The notes beneath the pieces are model-generated. The model was given only the letters and a program-made list of their open reading frames with translations, ran no database searches and was not told the origin of the DNA. The position numbers and the translations under genes are program-made. 64,000 bases of DNA from Marisediminitalea aggregata (GTDB lineage: Bacteria > Pseudomonadota > Gammaproteobacteria > Enterobacterales > Alteromonadaceae), in contig NZ_FQWD01000002.1 of NCBI RefSeq assembly GCF_900129565.1, positions 124,001 through 188,000 on the forward strand, given 5' to 3'. Positions 18,704 to 27,784 of the stretch are shown here, piece after piece (position 1 is the stretch's first letter; the number at the start of each line of letters is the position of its first letter).

Positions 18704-20174
18704 TAAACATGCCTCGCTCCAACACATCCTGACTGAGAAACAGGCAGGGAAATCTGTCTGTTTTGTGTCGGGCAACTTTAACATCATCCATCCCGGGCAT
18801 TTGCGTTTTCTGCTATTTGCAGCAGAGCAGGCAGATATGCTGGTAGTCGGACTGTATGACAGACATGAATCCCTAAGCGCTTGTTTCGACAATGAAGAAC
18901 GGTTACTCGCATTAAAGGCGCTGACGTGTGTCGATGAGGTATTAGTGGTCAACGGCGATCGTTTGGATGTCATTGCCCAGATTCAACCTGACGTTATTGT
19001 GAAAGGGAAAGAATTCTCCAAAGCAGACAACCCGGAGAAAGCCATTGTTGAAACCTATGGCGGGCGCTTAATTTTCAGTTCCGGCGAAAAATTGTTTTCC
19101 AGCCGAGAACTACTGCAGCAACAGTTACGTCAAAATTCACAGTTGTCGCAACAGCTGCAGCGATATCACGAACGCTATGACGTTGCTCAGGATACGCTGT
19201 CTCATTTTCTGGAAAAGTTTGGCAATCTGAATGTCGCAGTGCTCGGCGATATTATTGTCGATGAGTATCAGGAATGTCTGGCAATTGGTATGTCTCAGGA
19301 AGATCCCACTATTGCCGTTAGTCCGTTAGAGTCTTTTCGGTATTTAGGCGGAGCAGGTATCGTTGCGGGACATGCCGCAAGTTTAGGCGCAAACGTGACC
19401 TTTTTTAGTGTCTGTGGACGCGATGAACACGGCGAATTTGCCCAGCAAAAACTCAATGAATACGGCATCGAGGCCGTCCTTAAATACGACGCTTCCCGCC
19501 CCACCACACACAAACTGCGCTATCGTGCCAAGGATAAGACGCTTCTGCGAGTTAACAGTTACCGCAGACACGATATTGACGCCCCACTGATCAATGAATT
19601 TGTTCAGGCATTTGAAGCGAATGCGGCGCATTATGACATCGTACTGTTTGCCGACTTTAACTTTGGCTTGCTGTGTCCCGCGCTGGTCAATCGAATCAGT
19701 GACATATGCCGGGCGAAGAACATCCCCATTGTGGCTGATAGTCAAACCTCTTCACAGGTCGGTGACTTAGGTAAATTTAGAGATTTACTGCTGACAACGC
19801 CAACTGAGGTGGAAGCGCGTCAAACCATGCAGGATGACAGCAACGGTCTGATTGAGGTGTCCAAAGACCTGGTAGAAAAGCTAAACGCACAAAACCTCAT
19901 GGTGACACTGGGAGGCGAAGGTGTACTCATTCGCCATATGAACGAGGACGGTTTACTGGAAACCGATAACCTGCCTGCATTTGCAGACTCAGCCATTGAT
20001 ACCGCAGGCGCCGGTGATGCTATGTTTGTTACCTGTGCTTTGATGTTGGCCAGTGGTGCCAGTATCTGGCAAGCCGCCTTTGTTGGTAGTGTAAGCTCCT
20101 CCATTCAGGTAAGCGTGAGAGGTAACGTGCCTATCGCTAAACAAGCGATCTATCGCAAACTGGGAGAACTCTGA
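18696..20174 (+). CDS. Bifunctional HldE-like protein: nucleotidyltransferase + PfkB sugar kinase, reversed order
   Basis: The N-terminal domain (about 15-150) is a cytidylyltransferase-fold nucleotidyltransferase with the HPGH motif (H32-H35). The C-terminal domain (about 175-490) is a PfkB/ribokinase-type kinase with the anion-hole/base motif DTAGAGD (about 435-441). E. coli HldE, which makes ADP-heptose precursors, has the kinase first; here the order is swapped. Likely role: phosphorylation and nucleotide activation of a heptose-like sugar. It works alongside the guanylyltransferase-like gene at 20178 and the GmhA-like isomerase at 31459. Start chosen at ATG 18696 (overlap with the previous stop); an in-frame ATG at 18684 is possible. 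Confidence 0.75.
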   Translation: MNDKHASLQHILTEKQAGKSVCFVSGNFNIIHPGHLRFLLFAAEQADMLVVGLYDRHESLSACFDNEERLLALKALTCVDEVLVVNGDRLDVIAQIQPDVIVKGKEFSKADNPEKAIVETYGGRLIFSSGEKLFSSRELLQQQLRQNSQLSQQLQRYHERYDVAQDTLSHFLEKFGNLNVAVLGDIIVDEYQECLAIGMSQEDPTIAVSPLESFRYLGGAGIVAGHAASLGANVTFFSVCGRDEHGEFAQQKLNEYGIEAVLKYDASRPTTHKLRYRAKDKTLLRVNSYRRHDIDAPLINEFVQAFEANAAHYDIVLFADFNFGLLCPALVNRISDICRAKNIPIVADSQTSSQVGDLGKFRDLLLTTPTEVEARQTMQDDSNGLIEVSKDLVEKLNAQNLMVTLGGEGVLIRHMNEDGLLETDNLPAFADSAIDTAGAGDAMFVTCALMLASGASIWQAAFVGSVSSSIQVSVRGNVPIAKQAIYRKLGEL

Positions 20175-20177
20175 TCC

Positions 20178-20888
20178 ATGCAGGCAGTTTTGCTGGCCGC
20201 AGGACTTGGCACCCGACTACGGCCGATTACCAACTCGCAGCCTAAATGCATGGTGCCCATCAACGGACAACCGCTACTGGATATCTGGTTGAAGCAGCTT
20301 ACCCATTCTACATCAATCTCCGACATTTTTGTTAACACGCATTACTTTTCAGATGCAGTAGCAGTCTTTCTCAACGACAAATGGGCTGCCTTCCCGCAGG
20401 TGAAAAACTGGTATGAGCCTGAACTACTGGGAACTGCCGGCACTTTGAAACACAATGCTTCACAACTACTCAATGAGGATGTTGTGGTGATCCACGCCGA
20501 TAACCTGTCGGTCTTCGACCTGGATGCTTTTATTCAGGCACATCAGCAACGCCCTGATGGCTGTGAAATGACCATGATGGTATTTGAAACCGATACGCCG
20601 TCGTCTTGCGGCATTGTCGAATTACAGGGAAAAACTGTGGTAGCCATGCATGAAAAGGTGGCTAATCCGCCAGGTAATCTGGCTAATGGTGCGGTTTACA
20701 TCATGAGCCAAAAGGTGTTGCATTGGATTGTAGAGCATGACGCAGAGGATATCAGTACGCAGGTCATTCCAGCCATGCTGGGCAAAATCCAGGCCTGGAC
20801 CAATCACACATACCATCGGGATATTGGCACACCGGAGAGTTATACGCGGGGGCAACAGGAATATAAAGCAATAGTCAGACATGACTAA
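20178..20888 (+). CDS. Sugar-1-phosphate nucleotidyltransferase (HddC/RmlA-like)
   Basis: A 236-residue nucleotidyltransferase with the signature LAAGLGTRLRPITNSQPKCM at the N-terminus and the substrate-binding YEPELLGTAGTL near 78-90. It joins a nucleoside triphosphate to a sugar-1-phosphate. The closest fit by length and motif is the mannose-/heptose-1-phosphate guanylyltransferase group, but the nucleotide cannot be settled by eye. It begins three bases after the HldE-like gene with GGAGAA upstream. Its end overlaps the end of the convergent SDR gene by four bases. Confidence 0.75.
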   Translation: MQAVLLAAGLGTRLRPITNSQPKCMVPINGQPLLDIWLKQLTHSTSISDIFVNTHYFSDAVAVFLNDKWAAFPQVKNWYEPELLGTAGTLKHNASQLLNEDVVVIHADNLSVFDLDAFIQAHQQRPDGCEMTMMVFETDTPSSCGIVELQGKTVVAMHEKVANPPGNLANGAVYIMSQKVLHWIVEHDAEDISTQVIPAMLGKIQAWTNHTYHRDIGTPESYTRGQQEYKAIVRHD

Positions 20889-21676
20889 ATTTGCCTGCGC
20901 TTGCCTCCATCAATGGTAAAGTCGGAACCCGTGATATAAGCCGCACCCGGCGATGCCAGATAACTTACCAATCCAGCGACGTCTTCTGCTGTACCCAGCC
21001 GTTTCAAAGGAATATTAGTACCCGCCTGTTGCCTTGCATTCGCTAGTTTTTGTTGTAAATCGTCATCGCCCAATGAGTGACGCATATGTTCTCGCCAGCC
21101 CTCGGTTTCGATGATGCCCGGTGAGACTGAATTGACGGTTACACCTTGACTGGCAGCGATCTGAGCAAAGTGTTTGGTGAAATTATTCTGTGCCGCTTTG
21201 GCTGCAGAGTAATGCGGGTTGTAATGACCAGGCTCGTTAGCGGTAATGCTGGATATATTAATAATTCTGCCGTCTTTGTTTATACGTGGCAGCAAAACTC
21301 TGCAAAGCCGTACTACTGAAAATACATTAACCTCAAACGTTCTATACCAGTCTTCGTCTGTCAATTCACTGAAAGGCGCACTGGTTTCAACGCCTCCGGC
21401 ATTGTTTACCAGCACCTGTAAAGTGCCGTTATATTGGCTTAGCCATTCCACGATCAGATCGGCAGAATCCGGATTGTATAGATCCGCGGACAAAGCAAAT
21501 ACATTGGTATTGGTTAACGCCTTAACTTCAGACTGACTTTGCTGCAATTTATCTTTATTACGAGCAACCATTAATACATCAAAGCCTTGTTGAGCTAACG
21601 TTATGGCGCATGCCTTACCGATACCTGCACTTGCGCCGGTAACAATAGCTAAAAGATTGCCGGATATTGCCACCAT
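20885..21676 (-). CDS. Short-chain dehydrogenase/reductase
   Basis: A classical SDR of 263 residues: NAD(P)-binding TGASAGIG (about 13-20), NAG motif (VNNAGG), catalytic Ser (INISS) and YSAAK. It ends with a typical DGG segment. Probably a ketoreductase or dehydrogenase for a sugar or acyl intermediate; the substrate is unknown. It is the last gene of the long minus-strand glycan operon and follows a second SDR by four bases. No terminator was seen between it and the convergent plus-strand gene, which it overlaps by four bases. Confidence 0.8.
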   Translation of the reverse strand: MVAISGNLLAIVTGASAGIGKACAITLAQQGFDVLMVARNKDKLQQSQSEVKALTNTNVFALSADLYNPDSADLIVEWLSQYNGTLQVLVNNAGGVETSAPFSELTDEDWYRTFEVNVFSVVRLCRVLLPRINKDGRIINISSITANEPGHYNPHYSAAKAAQNNFTKHFAQIAASQGVTVNSVSPGIIETEGWREHMRHSLGDDDLQQKLANARQQAGTNIPLKRLGTAEDVAGLVSYLASPGAAYITGSDFTIDGGKRRQI

Positions 21677-21680
21677 CGCG

Positions 21681-22469
21681 TCAGCCCTTCAATTCAAAGT
21701 CGTTCAACTGGCACCACCCATCCCTAAGGTTAAGACCGCCATCAACACTGAGTGTCTGACCGGTAATAAATGCAGCATTCGACGATGCCAAAAATAACAC
21801 GGCGTCAGTGACGTTTTGCTCAGAGCCCACACGATTAAGCGGATGTGCCTTACAGGCCTTTTCACGATATGCGGTGTTTTCTTCTGAGTTAAACCTGTCG
21901 CTGTGCGCATCTGCCACAATAAAGCCCGGCGCGACGGCATTCACTCTAACACCTTTTTTACCACCGTATACCGCCAGGTAACGGGTCATGGATTCAAGCC
22001 CGGCTTTTGCCAGATGGTAACTCACACTCTCTCCTGACACATAGCTGGCACACACCGATGAAATATTGACTATCGCTGTTTGCAGGTTCGTTTGAGAAGG
22101 AGACTGCATAGTTATGAAATGTTGTGAAAGTAATAACGGAGCCCGCAAGGCTATGTTTATACCCGCATCAAACGACGCCGCACTCTCTGCAAGAGGCGCA
22201 TCGCCCCGGGGCCCACGGGCAGTATTAATCAGAATATCAACACCCCTCTTCACCTCTTCATGTTTAAAGAGATTATCTATTGAAGTGACGTCAGCAAAAT
22301 CACAGGGAATGTATAGCGCATCGCTTAACACATCTTCGGGCGCAGCCTTGTCGACAATAATCACCTTTGCACCCGCAGCCAGGAGACGCTGGGCAATTTG
22401 CGCCCCTACTCCGTTGCTGCCACCAGTTACCATCGCAGATTTGTGTTTAAACGCCTCTGTGTTGAACAT
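21681..22469 (-). CDS. Short-chain dehydrogenase/reductase
   Basis: A 262-residue SDR with TGGSNGVGAQ (cofactor loop), the catalytic serine in VNISSV and YHLAK. It is distinct from its neighbour, to which it is only distantly similar. AAGGG precedes the ATG, and it starts two bases after the glycosyltransferase-like gene. The paired SDRs after a transketolase pair suggest successive redox steps on one intermediate; this is inference. Confidence 0.8.
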   Translation of the reverse strand: MFNTEAFKHKSAMVTGGSNGVGAQIAQRLLAAGAKVIIVDKAAPEDVLSDALYIPCDFADVTSIDNLFKHEEVKRGVDILINTARGPRGDAPLAESAASFDAGINIALRAPLLLSQHFITMQSPSQTNLQTAIVNISSVCASYVSGESVSYHLAKAGLESMTRYLAVYGGKKGVRVNAVAPGFIVADAHSDRFNSEENTAYREKACKAHPLNRVGSEQNVTDAVLFLASSNAAFITGQTLSVDGGLNLRDGWCQLNDFELKG

Positions 22470-22471
22470 GA

Positions 22472-23314
22472 TTAACCCTTATCTTTCATTGCCTGCAGCA
22501 TGTTACTGGTTTCAGTCACGATATTATCAACCGTGTCGTGGGCGATACACATTTTTTGTCCCTCAATCGCAAACGGAAACTGATTGTTCTGATTGAGCTC
22601 TCTCGCCATGATATCTGTATGATGACCGATGTGTTTCCACACTCGATAAGGTTTAGCGCCCAGTATTGCCGCTGCGCAAAACGCACTGGACATGCCAATA
22701 AAAGCGTCGGCCTCACACACTACGGAAAAGTAGTCACCAATACTGCCTTGGTATTTCTCAACACAATCCAATGACGCAATAGCAGTCGGAATGTCGTCGT
22801 CACCAACAATAACAAATTTGACGCTGCCATACTGCTTGCTGAGCATGACAAAAGCACTCAGCCACGCATCGTGATCGGCATTGCTTTGAATGTCATTCGG
22901 ATTGTTTTTTAAGTGCACTGCCACCACTGTTTTATCGTTATTTTTGGATAAACAGTCGGATGTATTCGCGCAGGGTTGCACTCGATTGCTCTGGGCATAC
23001 AAACGGCCAATCCATTGCATACTTCCCGTTCTACTGGTCGTTGACGGGTCCAATTGGTCGTGAATGAGTGACGGAATTTCTAACGTAGAAAAATCGTTTA
23101 CCACGATACGATGCTTCGAAAATCGCTGACAGACGTCAATCAACCCCTGATGTTGTGGCAGAACATTTAAAAAATGTATCGTACCAGCACTTTTCTCAGC
23201 GCAATTTAACTCATGAATGAAGATAAACAGGCTGCCCAGCCTGGTATCCAGCTGTTCAAAATCCCAACAGCCAACAATACGCTCGTTGGTTTCCCACTTT
23301 CCTGTCGTTACCAT
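22472..23314 (-). CDS. Putative GT-B-fold glycosyltransferase (GT9-like C-terminal half)
   Basis: A 280-residue protein I cannot assign to a named family with certainty. The second half resembles GT-B glycosyltransferases of the heptosyltransferase type: VAVHLKNNP, then FVIVGDDD, a DYFSVVCEADAFIGMSSAF segment (donor-site loop with small residues) and GAKPYRVWKH. No signal peptide or membrane helix, so cytoplasmic. It overlaps FkbM by seven bases and is translationally coupled. It is a candidate for transferring the second, heptose-like sugar. Confidence 0.5.
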   Translation of the reverse strand: MVTTGKWETNERIVGCWDFEQLDTRLGSLFIFIHELNCAEKSAGTIHFLNVLPQHQGLIDVCQRFSKHRIVVNDFSTLEIPSLIHDQLDPSTTSRTGSMQWIGRLYAQSNRVQPCANTSDCLSKNNDKTVVAVHLKNNPNDIQSNADHDAWLSAFVMLSKQYGSVKFVIVGDDDIPTAIASLDCVEKYQGSIGDYFSVVCEADAFIGMSSAFCAAAILGAKPYRVWKHIGHHTDIMARELNQNNQFPFAIEGQKMCIAHDTVDNIVTETSNMLQAMKDKG

Positions 23315-24159
23315 ACAGTAGTCTTGTTGGCGGACAGGAATAAACTGCCCTCTCTATGACTTACCGGCATGTCTTTAAGACTCGCGACCTTTTCCCAACC
23401 GGTTTTCTGACTAAACATACTAAGCCCTATTGATTGGGCATGCTCAAAGATTCGCTTCGCGTTATCGTCACTCCCCACTTCCAGCATTACGTCTGTATGT
23501 TGCCAGTCTTCGGCGTCAGTTGCACAAATAGCATCGGCTTCAGCGCCTTCAATGTCCATTTTTATAAAGTCGAATTCTGTCATTAAGGGAGCAAAGGCAA
23601 GACACGATACGGTAAACTCTTCGGTGTCACCATACACATCTTGCTTTTTGCCTTTGATATGACTACCAGTGCGGTTGCCCATCAGCCGTGTGAACACTAA
23701 TTCAGCGTTTTCTGCACCAACAGCATTTTCCTTTACGGAGAGGGACGTTACCTGATTCAGTGCCATGTGTTGCTGAATCTTCTCAACATGAATAGGATCC
23801 GGCTCAAACGCAGTAACCTGCCAACCAATTTTTGACATCAACGTGCTGTGCAAACCTATATTTGCGCCCATATCAGCAACGTTTTTATAGCTTTCTTTAT
23901 GACGCAAATAAAACGCAAACAGGATAAGTTCATCAAGACCAAATAATTTTAGCGAGTCGATATTGCCCATCGAATAATAAGGTAGTACCAGCGTGCCAAA
24001 TGGACCAAAATCACACCCTTCCGGCTCGGTCCTGGCGAAGGCACTTGATGCAATATAGTCTGCACACACCTCATTTGTGAACTTATACAGTGGGGATTGA
24101 TGACAATGAAACGCTGAAGTTTCAGAGAGCATTCCAAACAAATCTTTAAAATTAATCAC
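23308..24159 (-). CDS. FkbM-family methyltransferase
   Basis: The 283-residue protein has the SAM-binding motif NVADMGANIGLHSTLM and a downstream acidic residue in TAFEPDP. The FkbM signature FIKMDIEGAEADAI follows near 200. FkbM enzymes O-methylate sugars or small molecules, and several occur in flagellin or polysaccharide clusters. The start is a GTG (GTGA overlap with the preceding stop), with AAGGA ten bases upstream. The acceptor is not known. Confidence 0.82.
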   Translation of the reverse strand: MINFKDLFGMLSETSAFHCHQSPLYKFTNEVCADYIASSAFARTEPEGCDFGPFGTLVLPYYSMGNIDSLKLFGLDELILFAFYLRHKESYKNVADMGANIGLHSTLMSKIGWQVTAFEPDPIHVEKIQQHMALNQVTSLSVKENAVGAENAELVFTRLMGNRTGSHIKGKKQDVYGDTEEFTVSCLAFAPLMTEFDFIKMDIEGAEADAICATDAEDWQHTDVMLEVGSDDNAKRIFEHAQSIGLSMFSQKTGWEKVASLKDMPVSHREGSLFLSANKTTVW

Positions 24160-25313
24160 AGCGAAAATCCTTCAAAAACGTTGGCTTGAAAGCGACGTTG
24201 TATAACCGACTGCAATAACGGTATGTTCTCATAGGACGTCACCAGCATGGCCGCCGTCTCCGGTATAGTTTGATCTGCAGGCAAGGACACCTGCACATTC
24301 GGTATGTTCTTATAGGTGAGTCCCGCTTTTTCCGCATCGTCATCAAGGATCACGTGAATTTCCTTAGATGCATCACCAATATGATAAAAAATCACAGGTA
24401 GCAGCAGGCTTGCCCCATAACCAAATACGATGTCTTGTTCTGTTATCCAATTGGCAATTGCATGATTGCGCTGCAAGAATGCACGCTTCGTTTCCTCAAA
24501 GCGTTGGACGCGATCAGTTTGCTGCGGTGTAGGTGCAGGGTTAGATTGAGTGTGCGACTCACTCTGTTTAAACACTACCATAAGTGCCCCTCCGCAAGTT
24601 GGGACGCTGCTTGGCTGCATCGCAACAATCTCACCGCCACACTGGTGTATTAAATGTTGCAGGCTATCGACGTGAAAGTAATGCAAATGCTGATGAAAGA
24701 ATGCATCGAATCTCAACGCCCCTATCTGCCGGTCAAAACACGGCACTTCCAATGCGAAATACGTGGTTTCCGTGCAACTTTCAAATAGCTGTGAGATAAA
24801 GCCTTTAGGATCGACCATATGTTCAAGCACGTGAGAAAACACCACTAAGTCGGCATTCAATTCAGCTAAATTTATATGCTCTGCAAACGCTTTTACGAAC
24901 GTGACGTCATTTTTCACTTCACTTTTTTGAATACTGGGATCAACGACATATCGCTTTGAACAGTCGAAGGTACTGACCAATGATTCGTCATTACCACCTA
25001 TATCAATAACCACGTCAGGTAAGGCTGGAAGAAACTCACAAACGAAATCATGAAAACACGCGAATCGCTTTGGGGTTGCGCCTGAATTGGCGGTTTTGTA
25101 ATGGTAGTCGTCCTGATTGTAGAGCACGGCAGGATCCAACTGACACTTCAGTTGAACATGCTCACAATGAGGGCACATCACCAACTGTTGATCATAATGT
25201 CTGAATGTCGGGTCGTACTTACCATACGTTTCCGACAGAGGCAGCTGTGGCAGATCCCATAACAATGTCAGATCCGCGTTATCACAGAGCGTGCAACGCT
25301 CAATCCACTTCAT
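24156..25313 (-). CDS. Sugar C-methyltransferase (zinc-binding N-terminus, TylC3/NovU type)
   Basis: A 385-residue, three-part protein. An N-terminal zinc-type site (CTLC near 8-11 and CPHC near 48-51) is followed by a SAM domain with VVIDIGGND (about 103-111) and FSHVLEHMVDPKGF. The C-terminal Rossmann-like region contains VFGYGASLLLPVI and DDDAEKAG. That domain order is known from C-methyltransferases of deoxysugars (TylCIII, NovU), which add a methyl to carbon 3 or 5 of 4-keto sugars. It suggests a carbon-branched sugar in this pathway. It overlaps the transketolase subunit gene by 14 bases. Confidence 0.78.
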   Translation of the reverse strand: MKWIERCTLCDNADLTLLWDLPQLPLSETYGKYDPTFRHYDQQLVMCPHCEHVQLKCQLDPAVLYNQDDYHYKTANSGATPKRFACFHDFVCEFLPALPDVVIDIGGNDESLVSTFDCSKRYVVDPSIQKSEVKNDVTFVKAFAEHINLAELNADLVVFSHVLEHMVDPKGFISQLFESCTETTYFALEVPCFDRQIGALRFDAFFHQHLHYFHVDSLQHLIHQCGGEIVAMQPSSVPTCGGALMVVFKQSESHTQSNPAPTPQQTDRVQRFEETKRAFLQRNHAIANWITEQDIVFGYGASLLLPVIFYHIGDASKEIHVILDDDAEKAGLTYKNIPNVQVSLPADQTIPETAAMLVTSYENIPLLQSVIQRRFQANVFEGFSL

Positions 25314-26229
25314 GATGCACCAGTGATTTCACGGCTTGTTCAATATTGGATGCAGACAATCCGCTGCGCTCACACAAGTCGTCGTAGCTGCCATAGCCGT
25401 GAATAAAGTGATCTATAGCCAGCTGTTTGCTCTGCATTTTACCGCGGCCATTCCATGCCCGTAATACAGCATTATAGACACCATCTTGTGCCGACAATTC
25501 TTCAACTACCACTACGCGGCCCGTTTTGGCAACGCTGTTGACTATTGCGTCACTGTCGAAAGGTTTGACCGAATGCACGTACAGTACTTCAGCATCAATA
25601 TTCTCTTTTGCTAATGCCTCGGCTGCAGCTAACGCATTTTTGAGTTGTGGACCCAATGCGACTATGGTGGCCTCACTCCCGGTTCGGGCACAAATGATTT
25701 TGCCCGGCTGAATGTCTTTCCGGTCGAATTCCACACCGTGCGGGTTTTCTGTTAAACGAAAATAGTTGATGGCCGATGCGCGATATTCAGCGCTGAACAA
25801 GACGTCAAACTCTTCTGCAGAGCCTGGGCAAAATACCTGACTTCCCGGTAAATGCGACATAAGAGATACGTCCGTGTAGCAATGATGGCTGCAACCCAGC
25901 TGCGCGTAATCAAACGCGCCACCGACAGAAATAAAGTTACCCGCCAGATGTTGATAACCGAAATCGAGTTTCAGTTGCTCAAAAGAACGTTCAATCAAAA
26001 AAGGAGCGATGGTGTGTGTAACCGGTGTTAGCCCTTGTTTCGAAAAGCCTGCCGCAACGGATACCATGGACGGTTCTAAGATACCGATATTGAAGAACCT
26101 ACCAGGGCATGCTTTAGCGAAAGGCTGAAGGATCCCATGACTGATATCCCCTACCATAACAACCAGAGAGTCATCCTGCTGGCCCAGTCTCAGCATAGTA
26201 TCTGCAAATTGTTCACGTAAGCCTTTCAT
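25300..26229 (-). CDS. Transketolase-like C-terminal subunit
   Basis: The 309-residue protein covers the pyrimidine-binding and C-terminal domains of a split transketolase: a glutamate-bearing NIGILEPSMVSVAAG segment that would activate TPP, ARTGSEATIVALGPQL, and VVVVEELSAQDGVYNAVL. It pairs with the gene at 26226, with an ATGA overlap. Split transketolases in secondary clusters transfer two-carbon units; the donor and acceptor are unknown here. It is not the housekeeping enzyme, which is a single chain of about 660 residues. Confidence 0.82.
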   Translation of the reverse strand: MKGLREQFADTMLRLGQQDDSLVVMVGDISHGILQPFAKACPGRFFNIGILEPSMVSVAAGFSKQGLTPVTHTIAPFLIERSFEQLKLDFGYQHLAGNFISVGGAFDYAQLGCSHHCYTDVSLMSHLPGSQVFCPGSAEEFDVLFSAEYRASAINYFRLTENPHGVEFDRKDIQPGKIICARTGSEATIVALGPQLKNALAAAEALAKENIDAEVLYVHSVKPFDSDAIVNSVAKTGRVVVVEELSAQDGVYNAVLRAWNGRGKMQSKQLAIDHFIHGYGSYDDLCERSGLSASNIEQAVKSLVHHEVD

Positions 26230-26996
26230 GACAGCACTTCCATTAATTCTTTGTATTCAGCGTCATTTGGAATACGGTGATGCCAAGGCCCATGCCCTTC
26301 CGTCAGGCTGGCGCCAAAACCTTTAATATTTTGCGCCACCAATGCCAGCGGTTTGCCCACTTTACCCACTTTAGCAAACGCATTTTCAATGTCTGCAGCA
26401 TCATGACCGTTAAACACATGCACGTCCCAGCCAAATGCTGCCCATTTGGCGGGTAAATCATCTACCGGACACAATTGTGCACCAGACTGGTTCCAATCCA
26501 CTACCACAGTCAGGTTATCCAGTTTTTGGTTTGCCGCAATATGAGCCGATTCCCAAATAGTGCCCTCGTGACACTCACCATCACCCACCAGGGTGATCAC
26601 ACGCCCTGGTAACGACTTGATCTTATTTGCAATGGCAATGCCGACCGAAAATGGAAATCCGTGACCTAAAGAGCCAGTTGACGCTTCTACGAATGGGACT
26701 GTCGTGCGATCGGGATGCCCACCAAGAATACCGTCTTTTAAGGAATAGTTCGCAAGGTCATCAGCAGATAGCAGGTTATACTTTTCCAGCACGACATACA
26801 GGCCGGCACAGCCATGACCTTTCGATAAAATAAACTGATCTCGTTGTTCCCAATTTGGGTTTGATGCGTCATATCGCAACACATGACCATAGATGTGTTC
26901 GATCACATCAACGATCGAAAAAGAGCTGGGAATATGGCCTTCTTTAGCCCGGGTAACGATTTCGACAATTCTTCGTCTTAGCGATTTATTCAACAT
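26226..26996 (-). CDS. Transketolase-like N-terminal (TPP-binding) subunit
   Basis: A 256-residue protein with the TPP diphosphate motif GDGECHEGTIWES followed by DWNQSG (GDG-X-N pattern, about 137-170), plus SKGHGCAGLYVVL and HPDRTTVPFVEASTGSLGHG. It forms a two-chain transketolase with the 25300 product, as in actinobacterial and archaeal split enzymes. It starts three bases after the SDR at 27000. It probably moves a ketol unit onto, or off, a sugar precursor. Confidence 0.84.
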   Translation of the reverse strand: MLNKSLRRRIVEIVTRAKEGHIPSSFSIVDVIEHIYGHVLRYDASNPNWEQRDQFILSKGHGCAGLYVVLEKYNLLSADDLANYSLKDGILGGHPDRTTVPFVEASTGSLGHGFPFSVGIAIANKIKSLPGRVITLVGDGECHEGTIWESAHIAANQKLDNLTVVVDWNQSGAQLCPVDDLPAKWAAFGWDVHVFNGHDAADIENAFAKVGKVGKPLALVAQNIKGFGASLTEGHGPWHHRIPNDAEYKELMEVLS

Positions 26997-26999
26997 AAG

Positions 27000-27779
27000 C
27001 TAGCCTTCAAAGAATACTCGTCCCTGGCCACCATCCAGTAAAACGGATGAGCCCACTGCAAACGAGGCATGTTCAGATACTAAAAAGGTCACGAAATTAC
27101 TGATTTCTTCTGGCGTGCCAAAGCGTTTAATGGCCATGCGCTCAGAGAGGTATTTTTCAACATGCTCAGGACGCTCTGATAATGTCTTGTCCCAATATCC
27201 ACCTTCGGTGAACACTGCGCCTGGTAAGACTGCGGTCATAATGACGTTGTCAGGCGACACATACCGGCCAACACTCCGAACATAAGCATTGAGCGCGGCT
27301 TTGGCTGCGCAATACATGGGCGTGCCCTGATTCTCCAGCGAAGCAATGGACGAAACATGACAAATCCGCCCCCACTTTCTGGCTTGCATTTCAGGCATAA
27401 AAGCATTGTTGATTTCGATGGCGTTGAACAAATTAAATTCCATCACGTCGCGCCAGCTATCTGTAGGGCTGAGTGGGTCTGGCATATCAAGGTTACCGCC
27501 GACATTATTAATAATGATGTCAGGCGACAGGGCTTTTTCCTGCAGTTCCCTGATTAACGCCAGTGTCCCCTCTTTATTTTTCAAATCTGCCTGGATGGCA
27601 TATTGCTCGGTACCATACTGTTTGGCAGCGGAGTCTGCCAGTGTCGTAAGCGTATCGATATTTCTGGCCACCCACACGACGCTTGCCCCTTCAGCGCAAA
27701 GCGCCTCTGCGATAGCCTGTCCCAGCCCGCCTGATGCGCCGGTTACCAGTGCAAGTTTGTTACTAATATTTAAATTCAT
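27000..27779 (-). CDS. Short-chain dehydrogenase/reductase
   Basis: A 259-residue SDR with TGASGGLGQA, INNVGG, the catalytic serine in HVSSIAS and YCAAK. It sits directly between the two TPP enzymes (five bases after the E1-beta gene, three before the transketolase N-subunit). A role in reducing the ketone made by a carbon-carbon bond-forming TPP step is therefore plausible but unproven. Confidence 0.8.
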   Translation of the reverse strand: MNLNISNKLALVTGASGGLGQAIAEALCAEGASVVWVARNIDTLTTLADSAAKQYGTEQYAIQADLKNKEGTLALIRELQEKALSPDIIINNVGGNLDMPDPLSPTDSWRDVMEFNLFNAIEINNAFMPEMQARKWGRICHVSSIASLENQGTPMYCAAKAALNAYVRSVGRYVSPDNVIMTAVLPGAVFTEGGYWDKTLSERPEHVEKYLSERMAIKRFGTPEEISNFVTFLVSEHASFAVGSSVLLDGGQGRVFFEG

Positions 27780-27784
27780 GGTGT

